A stretch of DNA of 64,000 nt from Coleofasciculus sp. LEGE 07092 (lineage in GTDB: Bacteria; Cyanobacteriota; Cyanobacteriia; Cyanobacteriales; Coleofasciculaceae), in the NCBI RefSeq assembly GCF_015207375.1, contig NZ_JADEWY010000005.1, positions 1-64,000 of the forward strand, in the 5' to 3' direction. Below the pieces are notes generated by a model that was given only the letters and a program-made list of their open reading frames with translations, was not told where the DNA came from and did not search any database. A program made the position numbers and the translations under genes. Of the stretch, positions 8,807 through 17,538 are shown one piece after another; within the stretch, counting starts at the first letter, position 1; each line of letters starts with the position of its first letter.

Positions 8807-10225
8807 TTAGCCAGGAGAGTCGGTTGAATCTATTGAAGGTTTTCTCAAAGAGAGAAGATCCAGGGATCTGCCTGTGGGTGCGCCTGAGTGAAGAACAGTG
8901 TCAACCGATTCAACAGGGGTAACTTCGGGTAGTTTCCACATCCAATGGGGAGAGGTTGTAAACAACAGCAGCGAGACATAAAGACCCCAAAACAGAATAA
9001 AAATAAACTGTAAGTCGCGTCGGGCTACCAGAAACGCTGCGATCGCTAGAGTCAAGGCAACGGAAGTGGAAATGACAGGCAAGGAACGATCAGCCGTTGT
9101 GAACACAAAATAAACAGTAGCGGCGACTCCCCCGACAGCCATGAGGCTCAAACCAATGCTCCAGAAACGGGGATAAAACTGACGGATAGAGCCATTCCAA
9201 ACTTCAGCAAGCTGAAATCCAGCAGCAAGTGCTAAGGCGGGGTAGATAGGCAAAATATACCAGGGCAGTTTGGTTGCCATCAAGGAAATTGCCACAAAAC
9301 CAACACCAGCCCAAACCAGGACTAGTTTTGCCCAACTCCAATTACGATGTTCCCAAGCCAGCCGTAATCCGTAGGGTATAAACAGCAACCAAGGGGCTGA
9401 AAATTTCAAGAGTTCTACCCCGTAGTACCACGGAAAACCGTTGTTACCTTCAACGGCTATCCAGAGCGGTTTAAAGGACTGGTTTACAACACCAGTGATA
9501 AATCCTGGACCGTATTCTAGCCAACCCGCCATGTACCAAGCTAAGGCGGGTGCAATGCCCAGAAGCAAGCCAATCCACCAGTAAATAGACGTTAAGAGTC
9601 GGGGAGTATCCCAGGCTAGAAATAAGCAGACAATTGCTCCCACCAAAAATCCCAGGAAAAGTCCTTTGGTAAGGCAAATCAACCCCAATCCTATGCCCAC
9701 GCCCAATGCCCAACGGAAGTCACGACGCGATCGCAATGCGCACCCTATCGCCAGCATTACAAAGCACAATGCCGCTCCATCCGGGATTGCCAGACGCCCG
9801 TAACCAACCACTGGCAATAGCGTTAAATAAATCAAGCTAGCAAAAATTGCGCTCTGACGCGAGGGAAAAATTTCTCGACCAATTCCATAAAGTAGCGGGA
9901 CTGAAAAGGCACATAATATAGCACCTGGCAAGCGTATTGCCCACTCGTTATCGCCACCCACCTTATCGGCAAAAACAATTAGCCAGTAAAGGAGGGGAGG
10001 CTGTTGATGGTTCAGGTTGCCATCAACAGTTGGATAAAACCACTGCCAAGACGCTACGGTTGTTTTACTAATTTCATGACTTAACAGCGGTAAACTGTCT
10101 AGATTAATGCAAAATAAGAGCAACGCTGCTAGGAGTATCCCTAAAAGCCACATTCGCTCAACCCAGCGTTGAGTTTTGCGAATTCTGTTTCCTGAACGTC
10201 CCCAAGTAAAAGTTTGACGATTCAT
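8807..10225 (-). CDS. GT39/ArnT-like membrane glycosyltransferase
   Basis: Polytopic membrane glycosyltransferase of the GT-C class (PMT_2 domain), which transfers sugar from polyprenyl-phosphate to lipid or protein on the outer face of the membrane. Family features are the acidic loop after the first membrane helix (SLPLLSHE), NHQQPPLLYWL and roughly ten hydrophobic segments. The ATG at 10225 (MNRQTFTWGRSG) gives 472 residues with the first helix shortly after it. An in-frame extension to 10318 crosses a hairpin at 10255-10279 and adds non-family residues. The sugar and acceptor cannot be told from sequence. Confidence 0.88.
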   Translation of the reverse strand: MNRQTFTWGRSGNRIRKTQRWVERMWLLGILLAALLLFCINLDSLPLLSHEISKTTVASWQWFYPTVDGNLNHQQPPLLYWLIVFADKVGGDNEWAIRLPGAILCAFSVPLLYGIGREIFPSRQSAIFASLIYLTLLPVVGYGRLAIPDGAALCFVMLAIGCALRSRRDFRWALGVGIGLGLICLTKGLFLGFLVGAIVCLFLAWDTPRLLTSIYWWIGLLLGIAPALAWYMAGWLEYGPGFITGVVNQSFKPLWIAVEGNNGFPWYYGVELLKFSAPWLLFIPYGLRLAWEHRNWSWAKLVLVWAGVGFVAISLMATKLPWYILPIYPALALAAGFQLAEVWNGSIRQFYPRFWSIGLSLMAVGGVAATVYFVFTTADRSLPVISTSVALTLAIAAFLVARRDLQFIFILFWGLYVSLLLFTTSPHWMWKLPEVTPVESVDTVLHSGAPTGRSLDLLSLRKPSIDSTDSPG

Positions 10226-10318
10226 CTCAACTAAACAATTCAGATTGCTGCTTGTTGCCAGTCGGATTGCGGCTGGCAAGCGTGCGTTCAATGTCAGTCG
10301 CCCAGTTGCACTGCGCAA

Positions 10319-10969
10319 TCAAAAGGTGACTTTACCAATTATGGCTTTCCAATTAGAAATAAAAAACGCATCTCTACAATAATTGGTGTAAATTGTCGGG
10401 TGACTTGTCCGCAAGCTAAGAGCTGTAGCGCCTGCTGCACGAGATAAAGGAGGGAGTAAAAGCCTGATAGCCGTGACTTCCCTGCCAACATCGAAGTGCT
10501 AAAATACCTGGAATGAAGCACACGTTAATTTTTTTTTCAAATTTCCATCCAAATTTCCAAAGTTGTTGTAAAGCGGTACGCTCAGAGTTTCCTCTAACTA
10601 CATCCTTACGGAGGTAGCTCGGCTCATTCAGTAACAATCCTCCAAAATAGAGCAGAAAATCAATACGATGAGAACCAACATAGCCCCAACTGTACAACAA
10701 TGACAGCCAGACGATTCCCCCTCGCATTCTCCAGAAGAAAATCTATTATACGGTGGAGTTGGCAACCTTCACGACAATTACGACATGACAGCAACCAGGA
10801 TTTTTTGAAAAAAGCAAGAGAAGCTAGAGATGCTCTAGGGGCAGTGTTAGTTCACAATCATTACTTTGAGACAAATGACCTATCAACAAACTCAACCCAC
10901 TGCTACATTTAAACATGGAAAAGAATGAGGCAATAAGACCTGAGTCGATCGCCAGCGACAGGTACGCAT
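10319..10969. other. 650-bp intergenic region without a supported gene
   Basis: Two overlapping minus-strand readings (10339-10521 and 10416-10727) and one plus-strand reading (10700-10912) are present, but none shows a recognisable motif and they overlap in conflicting frames. The region separates divergent GT39 and antiporter genes and so should contain their promoters. Confidence 0.5.
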
Positions 10970-12877
10970 ATGGAAGGATCGTTTGAATTAACCCTACAGA
11001 TGGTCATCACCATCTTCGCCGGAATCAGTGCGCAGGTCATTGCTGAGTACTTAAAAGTTCCCAGTATTGTCTTTCTCCTGATCTTTGGCGTTTTGCTCGG
11101 ACCTGATGGCTTCGGTCTGTTGCATCCGCAAGAACTGGGCATTGGCTTAGAAGTCATTGTCGCCCTCTCTGTGGCAGTCATTCTATTTGAGGGAGGACTG
11201 AACCTAAATCTACGAGACTTGGGCAAAGTTTCTGGCAGTCTGAGAAACTTGGTAACGCTAGGGACGCTGATCACGTTACTGGGAGGCGGAATGGCAGCCC
11301 ACTGGTTAGGAGAATTTCCCTGGTCTATCGCCTTTCTTTATGCAGCTCTCGTAGTCGTTACCGGTCCAACAGTTATTGGTCCGCTGCTCAAACAAGTGAA
11401 AGTCGATCGGCGAGTCGCAACACTTTTGGAAGGCGAAGGCGTTTTAATTGACCCCGTAGGTGCCATTCTTGCGGTTGTCGTACTAGACACGATCTTAAAT
11501 AGTGATGCTGGTCCTTCAGCAGCAATTATCGGTCTGAGCCTACGCCTCGGCATTGGCGGTGCTATTGGCGGTATTGGTGGCTGGTTGCTAGGTTTGTTTC
11601 TCAAACGTACTGATTTTTTGTCAGAAGACCTGAAAAATCTGGTTGTGCTGGCGGGACTGTGGGGCTTGTTCGGATTGGCTCAAACGATTCGCTCTGAATC
11701 TGGACTAATGGCAACTGTCGTGGCGGGAATCGTGATGGGAGCCTCTTCCCTACCTGAAGAGCGGTTGTTGCGACGGTTTAAAGGACAGTTAACCGTTCTC
11801 GGTGTCTCGGTGCTGTTCGTTTTGCTTTCGGCAGACCTTTCCATTGCCAGTGTCTTTGCCTTGGGTTGGGGCAGTCTCTTTACCGTCTTAGCGCTGATGT
11901 TTGTCGTGCGTCCCCTGAGCGTCAGCCTGTGTACATGGAATAGTGGGCTAAACTTCCGGCAGAAACTCTTTCTATTTTGGATTGCTCCCAGAGGAATTGT
12001 CAGCGCTTCGGTTGCGTCCTTGTTTGCAATTCTCTTGACGGATCGGGGGATTAATGGGGGTGATTCTATCAAAGCGTTAGTCTTTCTCACCATTATGATG
12101 ACGGTATTTTTACAAGGGCTAACGGCTCGCTGGGTTGCAAAATGGCTGCAACTCAACCCCCAGGAGAAGGCAACCGGTGCGGTAATCGTAGGGTGCAATC
12201 CACTCAGTCGCCTGATTGCCCGTATTTTTCAAGAGCGAAACGAATCAGTGGTACTGATTGATACTGACCTAGAAGCGTGTCAAAAAGCAGAGGAAGAAAA
12301 TCTGCGAGTCTTCCACAGTAGTGGTTTAGATGTTGATGTACTTGAAGATGCCGGAATTGAATCGGTGGGAACCTTTCTAGCAATGACTAAGAATGCTGAG
12401 GTGAACTTGGTTTTGGCTCAACGCACGGCTGAGGAATTTACTCCCCCACGAGTTTTAGCCGTATTTCCTCGTGACCCCCAAGCTAACCCAAGTAACAACA
12501 AAAACAAAGTCACTCAGGCGTTTGTTCCCCAACTTTCTATCAAAGCTTGGAACCAATACATTACGGATGGGCAAGTGAAGTTGGGTAAAACGACATTGAA
12601 AGAAGCTGGATTAGCGTTTCAACGAGCACATTTACAAGCCCTCATTCGTTCAGCAGAACTGGTGCCTCTTCTGGTAGAACGGGAGGGTAACGTTCAAGTG
12701 GCAGGAGCCAATGAAACGTGGCAGGCAGGGGATGAAATTATTTATCTGCTACACGATCCTAGACCCAAACTTTTGAAACGCTTGTCGGGTGGCTCATCTT
12801 CCTCTCGTCTGGCGGTAGAGAAGCTGCCAGAAGTGGAAGAAATTCCCATTTCAGAGCCGATCTCAGAACTGATTTAA
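10970..12877 (+). CDS. CPA1-family cation:proton antiporter with C-terminal TrkA-N/RCK domain
   Basis: Na+(K+)/H+ exchanger of the NhaP type, 635 residues. About twelve membrane helices occupy residues 1-395. The ion-binding helix reads GEGVLIDPVGA, with the family's acidic residue. From about residue 400 a Rossmann-like TrkA-N domain (AVIVGCNPLSRLIARIF) is followed by a TrkA-C-like segment (FQRAHLQALIRS, AGDEIIYLL), which would bind a nucleotide and gate transport. The closest described relatives are the cyanobacterial NhaS antiporters, but the exact number cannot be assigned. The ATG at 10970 starts directly before the first amphipathic helix. Confidence 0.92.
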   Translation: MEGSFELTLQMVITIFAGISAQVIAEYLKVPSIVFLLIFGVLLGPDGFGLLHPQELGIGLEVIVALSVAVILFEGGLNLNLRDLGKVSGSLRNLVTLGTLITLLGGGMAAHWLGEFPWSIAFLYAALVVVTGPTVIGPLLKQVKVDRRVATLLEGEGVLIDPVGAILAVVVLDTILNSDAGPSAAIIGLSLRLGIGGAIGGIGGWLLGLFLKRTDFLSEDLKNLVVLAGLWGLFGLAQTIRSESGLMATVVAGIVMGASSLPEERLLRRFKGQLTVLGVSVLFVLLSADLSIASVFALGWGSLFTVLALMFVVRPLSVSLCTWNSGLNFRQKLFLFWIAPRGIVSASVASLFAILLTDRGINGGDSIKALVFLTIMMTVFLQGLTARWVAKWLQLNPQEKATGAVIVGCNPLSRLIARIFQERNESVVLIDTDLEACQKAEEENLRVFHSSGLDVDVLEDAGIESVGTFLAMTKNAEVNLVLAQRTAEEFTPPRVLAVFPRDPQANPSNNKNKVTQAFVPQLSIKAWNQYITDGQVKLGKTTLKEAGLAFQRAHLQALIRSAELVPLLVEREGNVQVAGANETWQAGDEIIYLLHDPRPKLLKRLSGGSSSSRLAVEKLPEVEEIPISEPISELI

Positions 12878-13073
12878 CGACTTGCTATCAGGTATCAGTT
12901 CTCTGTTATTGCTCTGGGTGCTGGGTACAGGACACGGGTAAAGGCATTCCCTATTGTGCTTCCCCTCGATCTGCCTTAAATAATAATTTCTTGGGAGCGT
13001 TATTCATATTACCAAGATGGTGAGGACGTTACATTCAACCTCTCTACGTCATGGCAGGAAAGTCGATTGTCTA

Positions 13074-13778
13074 TCAAATCAAATACGATACCCAAGATTC
13101 CATAGATTCCGGCGAACCATACCAAAGTCCCACTCTCCTCGGAGAATGCAGCACCCCTTCCAGCGTAAGATTTGTTGCCCCTTCCAAATGAGCCGCATCA
13201 ATCGGCGTGATACCATCACCCCAACAGTTACCTTCACCACAGGTCAACTTATAACTGTTATAAGCCAACCACTGACCTAAGCGCCTCTTACCGTAAATTG
13301 CCTTACCCGCCACACAAACATACCGAACCTGCGGGTAAAACGCACCCGGATAGTGAATTTTCACAAAATCCAGATTTCGTTTAGTCCAACGTTCTTGGCT
13401 GATATGAGGTGTACCCAGCGTCACCAACGTCGCAACGTCAGGGTGAGCGTGCCACAACCCGACTGTTGATTCAGTTACATCCCCATGAATAATGTAGGGT
13501 TTTTCCCCTAAATAAATCCGCGCAATCCAGCCCCCCGCCGAGTGACCGATTAAGTTAACTTGAGAAACGTTATACTCCTCAAGCATCCCTTTCACGGTTT
13601 GGTCGATTGTCCGCAAAATCGGTACGATTGAACGCCCTCCCACCGTGGGAAACCAATCCCGTTGTTGCAGGGGTACAGTGACGGTAGGAAACCCCAATTC
13701 CTGTAAGGATTGCTCTAAAGCCCGATATTCAGTTGCCCCAGCGAAAAAACCCGGTAAAATGACGGTCGGTAACGGCAT
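13074..13778 (-). CDS. Alpha/beta-hydrolase lipase-like protein
   Basis: Predicted esterase or lipase of 234 residues. The nucleophile elbow is GHSAGGW with Ser near residue 80, preceded by the strand VNLI. The N-terminal strand PTVILPGFFAG supplies the oxyanion region, and the histidine is likely in EGVLHSPR near the C-terminus (Asp possibly in DGITPIDAAH). Plant plastid proteins of similar layout exist, but the substrate is unknown. It runs convergent with the antiporter gene and divergent from cobI, only 43 bp from the cobI start. Confidence 0.85.
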   Translation of the reverse strand: MPLPTVILPGFFAGATEYRALEQSLQELGFPTVTVPLQQRDWFPTVGGRSIVPILRTIDQTVKGMLEEYNVSQVNLIGHSAGGWIARIYLGEKPYIIHGDVTESTVGLWHAHPDVATLVTLGTPHISQERWTKRNLDFVKIHYPGAFYPQVRYVCVAGKAIYGKRRLGQWLAYNSYKLTCGEGNCWGDGITPIDAAHLEGATNLTLEGVLHSPRRVGLWYGSPESMESWVSYLI

Positions 13779-13821
13779 TTAGGATTTAAACTGTTACATT
13801 TTCTTTACATTTTAGAAGATT

Positions 13822-14556
13822 GTGCAACCCGGTATTCTCTATGGCATCAGTGTTGGACCCGGCGATCCCGAATTAATGACGCTCAAAGGACTGCGAATTT
13901 TGCAACAAGTGCCCGTGGTGGCTTTTCCGGCTGGAGTTCACGGCAAACCAGGATTCGCTCAACAAATTGTGAATTGTTGGTTGAATGAGCATCAGGTGCA
14001 GCTTTCCTTAACTTTTCCTTATGTGCAAGACCTTGACATTTTGACTCAAGCATGGATAGAAGCGGCAGAGCAAGTCTGGCACTATCTTCAAGCCGGTCAG
14101 GATGTGGCATTTGTTTGTGAAGGCGATATTAGTTTTTACAGCACGTTTACCTATTTGGCGCAAACCCTGCAAGAACAGCATCCTATGGTGACGGTGCAGA
14201 GGGTTCCGGGAGTCTGTTCACCGATGGCAGCCGCTTCAGTGTTAGGGTTGCCCCTAACCTTGCGGCAAGAGCGCCTCATTGTGCTGCCGGCTCTCTATAA
14301 TGTGGAGGAGTTGGAAACAATTTTAGACTGGGCAGATGTCGTAGTCCTTATGAAAGTAAGCTCGGTTTACGAACAAGTCTGGAAAATACTCCATCGCCGT
14401 CAGCTATTGGAGAAGGCGTGGGTGGTGGAACGAGCAACACTACCTGACCAAGTAATTTATGAGGATTTACACGATCGCCCTACCCTAAACTTGTCCTACT
14501 TTTCTTTAATGATTATAAAAGTGAGCGAATCCTACCCCTCAATTGACGCAAGTTAA
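13822..14556 (+). CDS. cobI: Precorrin-2 C20-methyltransferase
   Basis: SAM-dependent enzyme that adds the C20 methyl group to precorrin-2 in corrin ring synthesis. The 244-residue product begins at a GTG (13822), immediately followed by the SAM-binding loop GISVGPGDPELMTLKG. The family segments AFVCEGDISFYSTFTYL and VPGVCSPMAAAS are present. With cobD at 5918-6892 it shows a genome-encoded cobalamin pathway spread over separate loci. No cobalamin riboswitch is visible in the short upstream space. Confidence 0.92.
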   Translation: MQPGILYGISVGPGDPELMTLKGLRILQQVPVVAFPAGVHGKPGFAQQIVNCWLNEHQVQLSLTFPYVQDLDILTQAWIEAAEQVWHYLQAGQDVAFVCEGDISFYSTFTYLAQTLQEQHPMVTVQRVPGVCSPMAAASVLGLPLTLRQERLIVLPALYNVEELETILDWADVVVLMKVSSVYEQVWKILHRRQLLEKAWVVERATLPDQVIYEDLHDRPTLNLSYFSLMIIKVSESYPSIDAS

Positions 14557-14637
14557 TAGATAAAACTTTTCTACTGATCCCATCCCCCGACCCAACAACC
14601 TGCGTACCCCAATGCAGTGAAGTGAACTATAACAGCT

Positions 14638-15858
14638 ATGTCTAAAGATTCCTTTATCAAAAGCGTCTCTGAAAAGCTCAATCAACCCACCAGTATCGCA
14701 GTAATGGCATCTGTAGGTATTCACGCCATACTCGGAGTGTCACTACCCTACGTCATGCCGGTTTTTTCCCGCGAAGAACCGCCACTGCGACAGACTGTTC
14801 AAGTGCTAGAGTTAACACCAGCAGATTTGAGCCGTCTCCCGGATCTTTCTGTACCGTCTTTACCGCCCTATTATCAGACACCGTTGTCTTCTCAGTCGCT
14901 GCTACCGCCTCAAACCCCACCAGATTCCCGAAAGTCTGGTAGCACGTTTTCTTTAGATCCTCGCCAGTCATTTCAAATTCCTTTGGGAGGTAAACAAACT
15001 GATCAAAGGGGAAGTAAACGAACCGCTCAAAAGGGCAAAGGTGAAAAACAGGAGCAGCCCCAATCCAGAATTGTCGTGCCTCATAAGAATCCGGCAATGA
15101 TAAATCTGCCCCTATCAGGTGGCAGACTCGCTTCGGCTTCCCTTGAACAATTTGAGTCTGAGAATCAGGACACTCAATCACAAGGCTCCTCCACTACAAG
15201 GATGGATTCAGGGACTAGTGAGCGTCGGAATCAAGAGCGGGAGTCTCAGAGAGGGATTGCACCACCAGGAGAAGCTTTCAAGCACGACATTGTTGCCCAT
15301 AATCCCCAAGCCAACCATCAATCGCCAACCAATGAAAATTCTGACGCTCAACGCCCACGGCCGTCACAACAAAACACCCATGATCTAGCGGGGAACTCGA
15401 AACCTGACAGCACAAGTACTGACAATCAGGAAGTTGCGCCAAATAATCCTACAGGGCGAGATGGGAATACACCAACGATAGAAATGCCTTTGGCTGGCAC
15501 CTATCCGAAAGAGGCTTGCTCAAAAAAACTGAGCGGTACAGCAGTCTTTGGGGTATTAGTGGGTGCTGATAGCAAGATTGCTAATATACAGGTACTCCAG
15601 AGTGCGGGTGAGCTTCTCGATACACAGGCGCGACGACAGATCAATGCCCGCCGTTTTGAAAATTCAACGGGTCAACAAAAAGCTTATCGGGTTTCCGTCC
15701 CCTTTGAGTACAACAATAAGATTTGTCCTTCTTCGTCGGCTCCCCCAGACTCCCCTCAATCGGAAAACTCTCCTGAACCGGAAAACTCTCCAGCAGCTCG
15801 GCAAACTCCCAAACCGGAAAACTCTCCTGACGCTCAAGAGACGCCTGATAACGAATAA
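14638..15858 (+). CDS. TonB-like energy transducer / TonB C-terminal domain protein
   Basis: 406-residue envelope protein. A single membrane segment lies near residues 20-42 (SIAVMASVGIHAILGVSLPYVM), with the His typical of TonB anchors. A long low-complexity linker rich in Pro, Gln, Ser, Asn and charged residues follows (about 60-275). A TonB C-terminal-like domain occupies about 280-360 (YPKEACSKKLSGTAVFGVLV, QARRQINARRF). The tail ends in a short Pro/Glu/Asn repeat (P-E-N-S-P). It probably couples membrane energy to outer-membrane transport or spans the envelope. No receptor gene is adjacent. Confidence 0.8.
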   Translation: MSKDSFIKSVSEKLNQPTSIAVMASVGIHAILGVSLPYVMPVFSREEPPLRQTVQVLELTPADLSRLPDLSVPSLPPYYQTPLSSQSLLPPQTPPDSRKSGSTFSLDPRQSFQIPLGGKQTDQRGSKRTAQKGKGEKQEQPQSRIVVPHKNPAMINLPLSGGRLASASLEQFESENQDTQSQGSSTTRMDSGTSERRNQERESQRGIAPPGEAFKHDIVAHNPQANHQSPTNENSDAQRPRPSQQNTHDLAGNSKPDSTSTDNQEVAPNNPTGRDGNTPTIEMPLAGTYPKEACSKKLSGTAVFGVLVGADSKIANIQVLQSAGELLDTQARRQINARRFENSTGQQKAYRVSVPFEYNNKICPSSSAPPDSPQSENSPEPENSPAARQTPKPENSPDAQETPDNE

Positions 15859-15978
15859 CCTGTCCGTTCTACTGGAATCCCCAAATTTCAAGGGCGCTGG
15901 ATGAGAGAATAAGATTAGCAACGATTCGGGGCTTAACCAAGCCGTGTTCAGATTACAACAAGAGGAACCCAAGTCACT

Positions 15979-17055
15979 ATGCCTTTAAGAGAACCTCGCC
16001 ACTTGTTAGTAACGGGTGGAGCGGGGTTTATCGGCTCCAATTTCGTCCATTACTGGTGCGATCGCTACCCAGGTGATCGCGTAGTTGTGCTAGATTTGCT
16101 CAGTTACGCTGGCAATCGCCGCAATCTAGAAGCGTTGGAGGGAAACCCCAATTTTCGGTTTGTACAGGGAGATATTTGCGATCGCACCTTAGCAGACGCC
16201 CTACTGCAAGCTGAAAATATCGATACCATCGCTCATTTTGCCGCAGAATCCCATGTTGATCGCTCGATCTTAGGACCTGAAGCCTTTGTGAGAACTAATG
16301 TTCTCGGCACCTCTACCCTTTTAGAAGCCTTTCGACAACACTGGCAGCAGCGAGGGCAAAAGAATAACACCTTTCGCTTTTTCCACATTTCCTCCGATGA
16401 AGTATTCGGTAGTCTCAATCCTGAGAGCCCACCGTTTACAGAAACCACGCCCTATTCTCCCAACAGTCCCTACGCTGCCTCCAAAGCGGGTAGCGATCAC
16501 ATCGTCCGTGCCTATCACCACACCTACGGCTTACCCACACTCATTACCAACTGCTCAAATAATTACGGTCCCTACCAATTTCCCGAAAAGCTGATTCCCT
16601 TGATGTGCATTAACATCTTAACGGCTCAACCCTTACCGATTTACGGAGATGGAGAGAATGTACGGGATTGGCTTTACGTCGGTGATCATTGCAACGCTAT
16701 TGATTTGGTGATTCACAAAGGCACCCCAGGAGAAACCTATAACATTGGTGGTAATAACGAAATTAAAAATATCGAACTGGCTCGCATGGTGTGCCAGCTT
16801 ATGGATGAACTGGCACCCAACTTGCCCGTGCGCCCGAGTAGCCAATTAATCACCTTTGTCAAAGATAGACCAGGACATGACCGTCGTTACGCTATTGATG
16901 CTAGCAAGATTAGCACTCAATTTGGTTGGAAACCTCAAAAAACGATTCAAGAAGGTTTGCGCCAAACTGTTGAATGGTATTTAAATAACCGTGATTGGTG
17001 GGAACCCTTGCTGTCAGACGAATATCAAGCTTACTACCGACAAGTTTACGCTTAG
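15979..17055 (+). CDS. rfbB: dTDP-glucose 4,6-dehydratase
   Basis: Second enzyme of dTDP-rhamnose synthesis, converting dTDP-glucose to dTDP-4-keto-6-deoxyglucose with bound NAD+. The 358-residue sequence has the Rossmann motif GGAGFIGSNF near residue 12, SSDEVFGS with the active-site Asp/Glu pair, and the YAASK catalytic Tyr-Lys near residues 167-171. It supplies deoxysugars for surface polysaccharide. msrA follows after 12 bp on the same strand, so the two probably share a transcript although their functions are unrelated. Confidence 0.95.
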   Translation: MPLREPRHLLVTGGAGFIGSNFVHYWCDRYPGDRVVVLDLLSYAGNRRNLEALEGNPNFRFVQGDICDRTLADALLQAENIDTIAHFAAESHVDRSILGPEAFVRTNVLGTSTLLEAFRQHWQQRGQKNNTFRFFHISSDEVFGSLNPESPPFTETTPYSPNSPYAASKAGSDHIVRAYHHTYGLPTLITNCSNNYGPYQFPEKLIPLMCINILTAQPLPIYGDGENVRDWLYVGDHCNAIDLVIHKGTPGETYNIGGNNEIKNIELARMVCQLMDELAPNLPVRPSSQLITFVKDRPGHDRRYAIDASKISTQFGWKPQKTIQEGLRQTVEWYLNNRDWWEPLLSDEYQAYYRQVYA

Positions 17056-17067
17056 AAATTTGTCCTT

Positions 17068-17538
17068 ATGGAAAAAGCTACATTTGGAGCCGGTTGCTTT
17101 TGGGGAGTAGAGGCAGCATTCGGCAAAGTCAAAGGAGTGACATCTACCTCAGTCGGTTATATGGGGGGGCATTTTCCCAACCCCTCCTACCTTGATGTTT
17201 GTGCCAGAATAACCGGACATGCTGAAGTCGTACAGATTGAATACGACTCCTTGCAGATCTCCTACTCTGAACTCCTTAATGTAGTTTGGACTATCCACGA
17301 CCCCACCCAATTCAACCGCCAAGGAGTTGACAGAGGCGAGCAATACAGATCCGTGATATTTTTCCATAATTCTGAGCAGGAGAAAACCGCAAGAGCATCG
17401 AAACAGAAACTTCAGCTATCTGGCAACTATGACAAAGACATTGTGACGGAAATTAAGCCAGCGTCAGACTACTATTTAGCTGGAGAAGAACACCAGCAGT
17501 ATTTTGAAAAGCGGGAACGACGGATCAATCATTCATAA
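17068..17538 (+). CDS. msrA: Peptide-methionine (S)-S-oxide reductase MsrA
   Basis: Repairs methionine-S-sulfoxide in proteins, important under photo-oxidative stress. 156 residues. The catalytic cysteine is in GAGCFWGVE at residue 10, and the family segments VGYMGG, TGHAEVVQIEYD and EHQQYFEK are intact. Resolving cysteines near the C-terminus are absent, so recycling would need an external reductant acting directly on the sulfenic acid. Its 3' end overlaps the 3' end of the convergent nadE gene by 10 bp. Confidence 0.95.
   Translation: MEKATFGAGCFWGVEAAFGKVKGVTSTSVGYMGGHFPNPSYLDVCARITGHAEVVQIEYDSLQISYSELLNVVWTIHDPTQFNRQGVDRGEQYRSVIFFHNSEQEKTARASKQKLQLSGNYDKDIVTEIKPASDYYLAGEEHQQYFEKRERRINHS

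Noticed and set aside
10416-10727. Minus-strand 103-codon reading upstream of the antiporter
   Set aside because: No recognisable motif, no ribosome site, and conflicting overlapping frames.
13779-13821. Cobalamin riboswitch before cobI
   Set aside because: Only 43 bp separate the genes and no B12-box sequence is visible.
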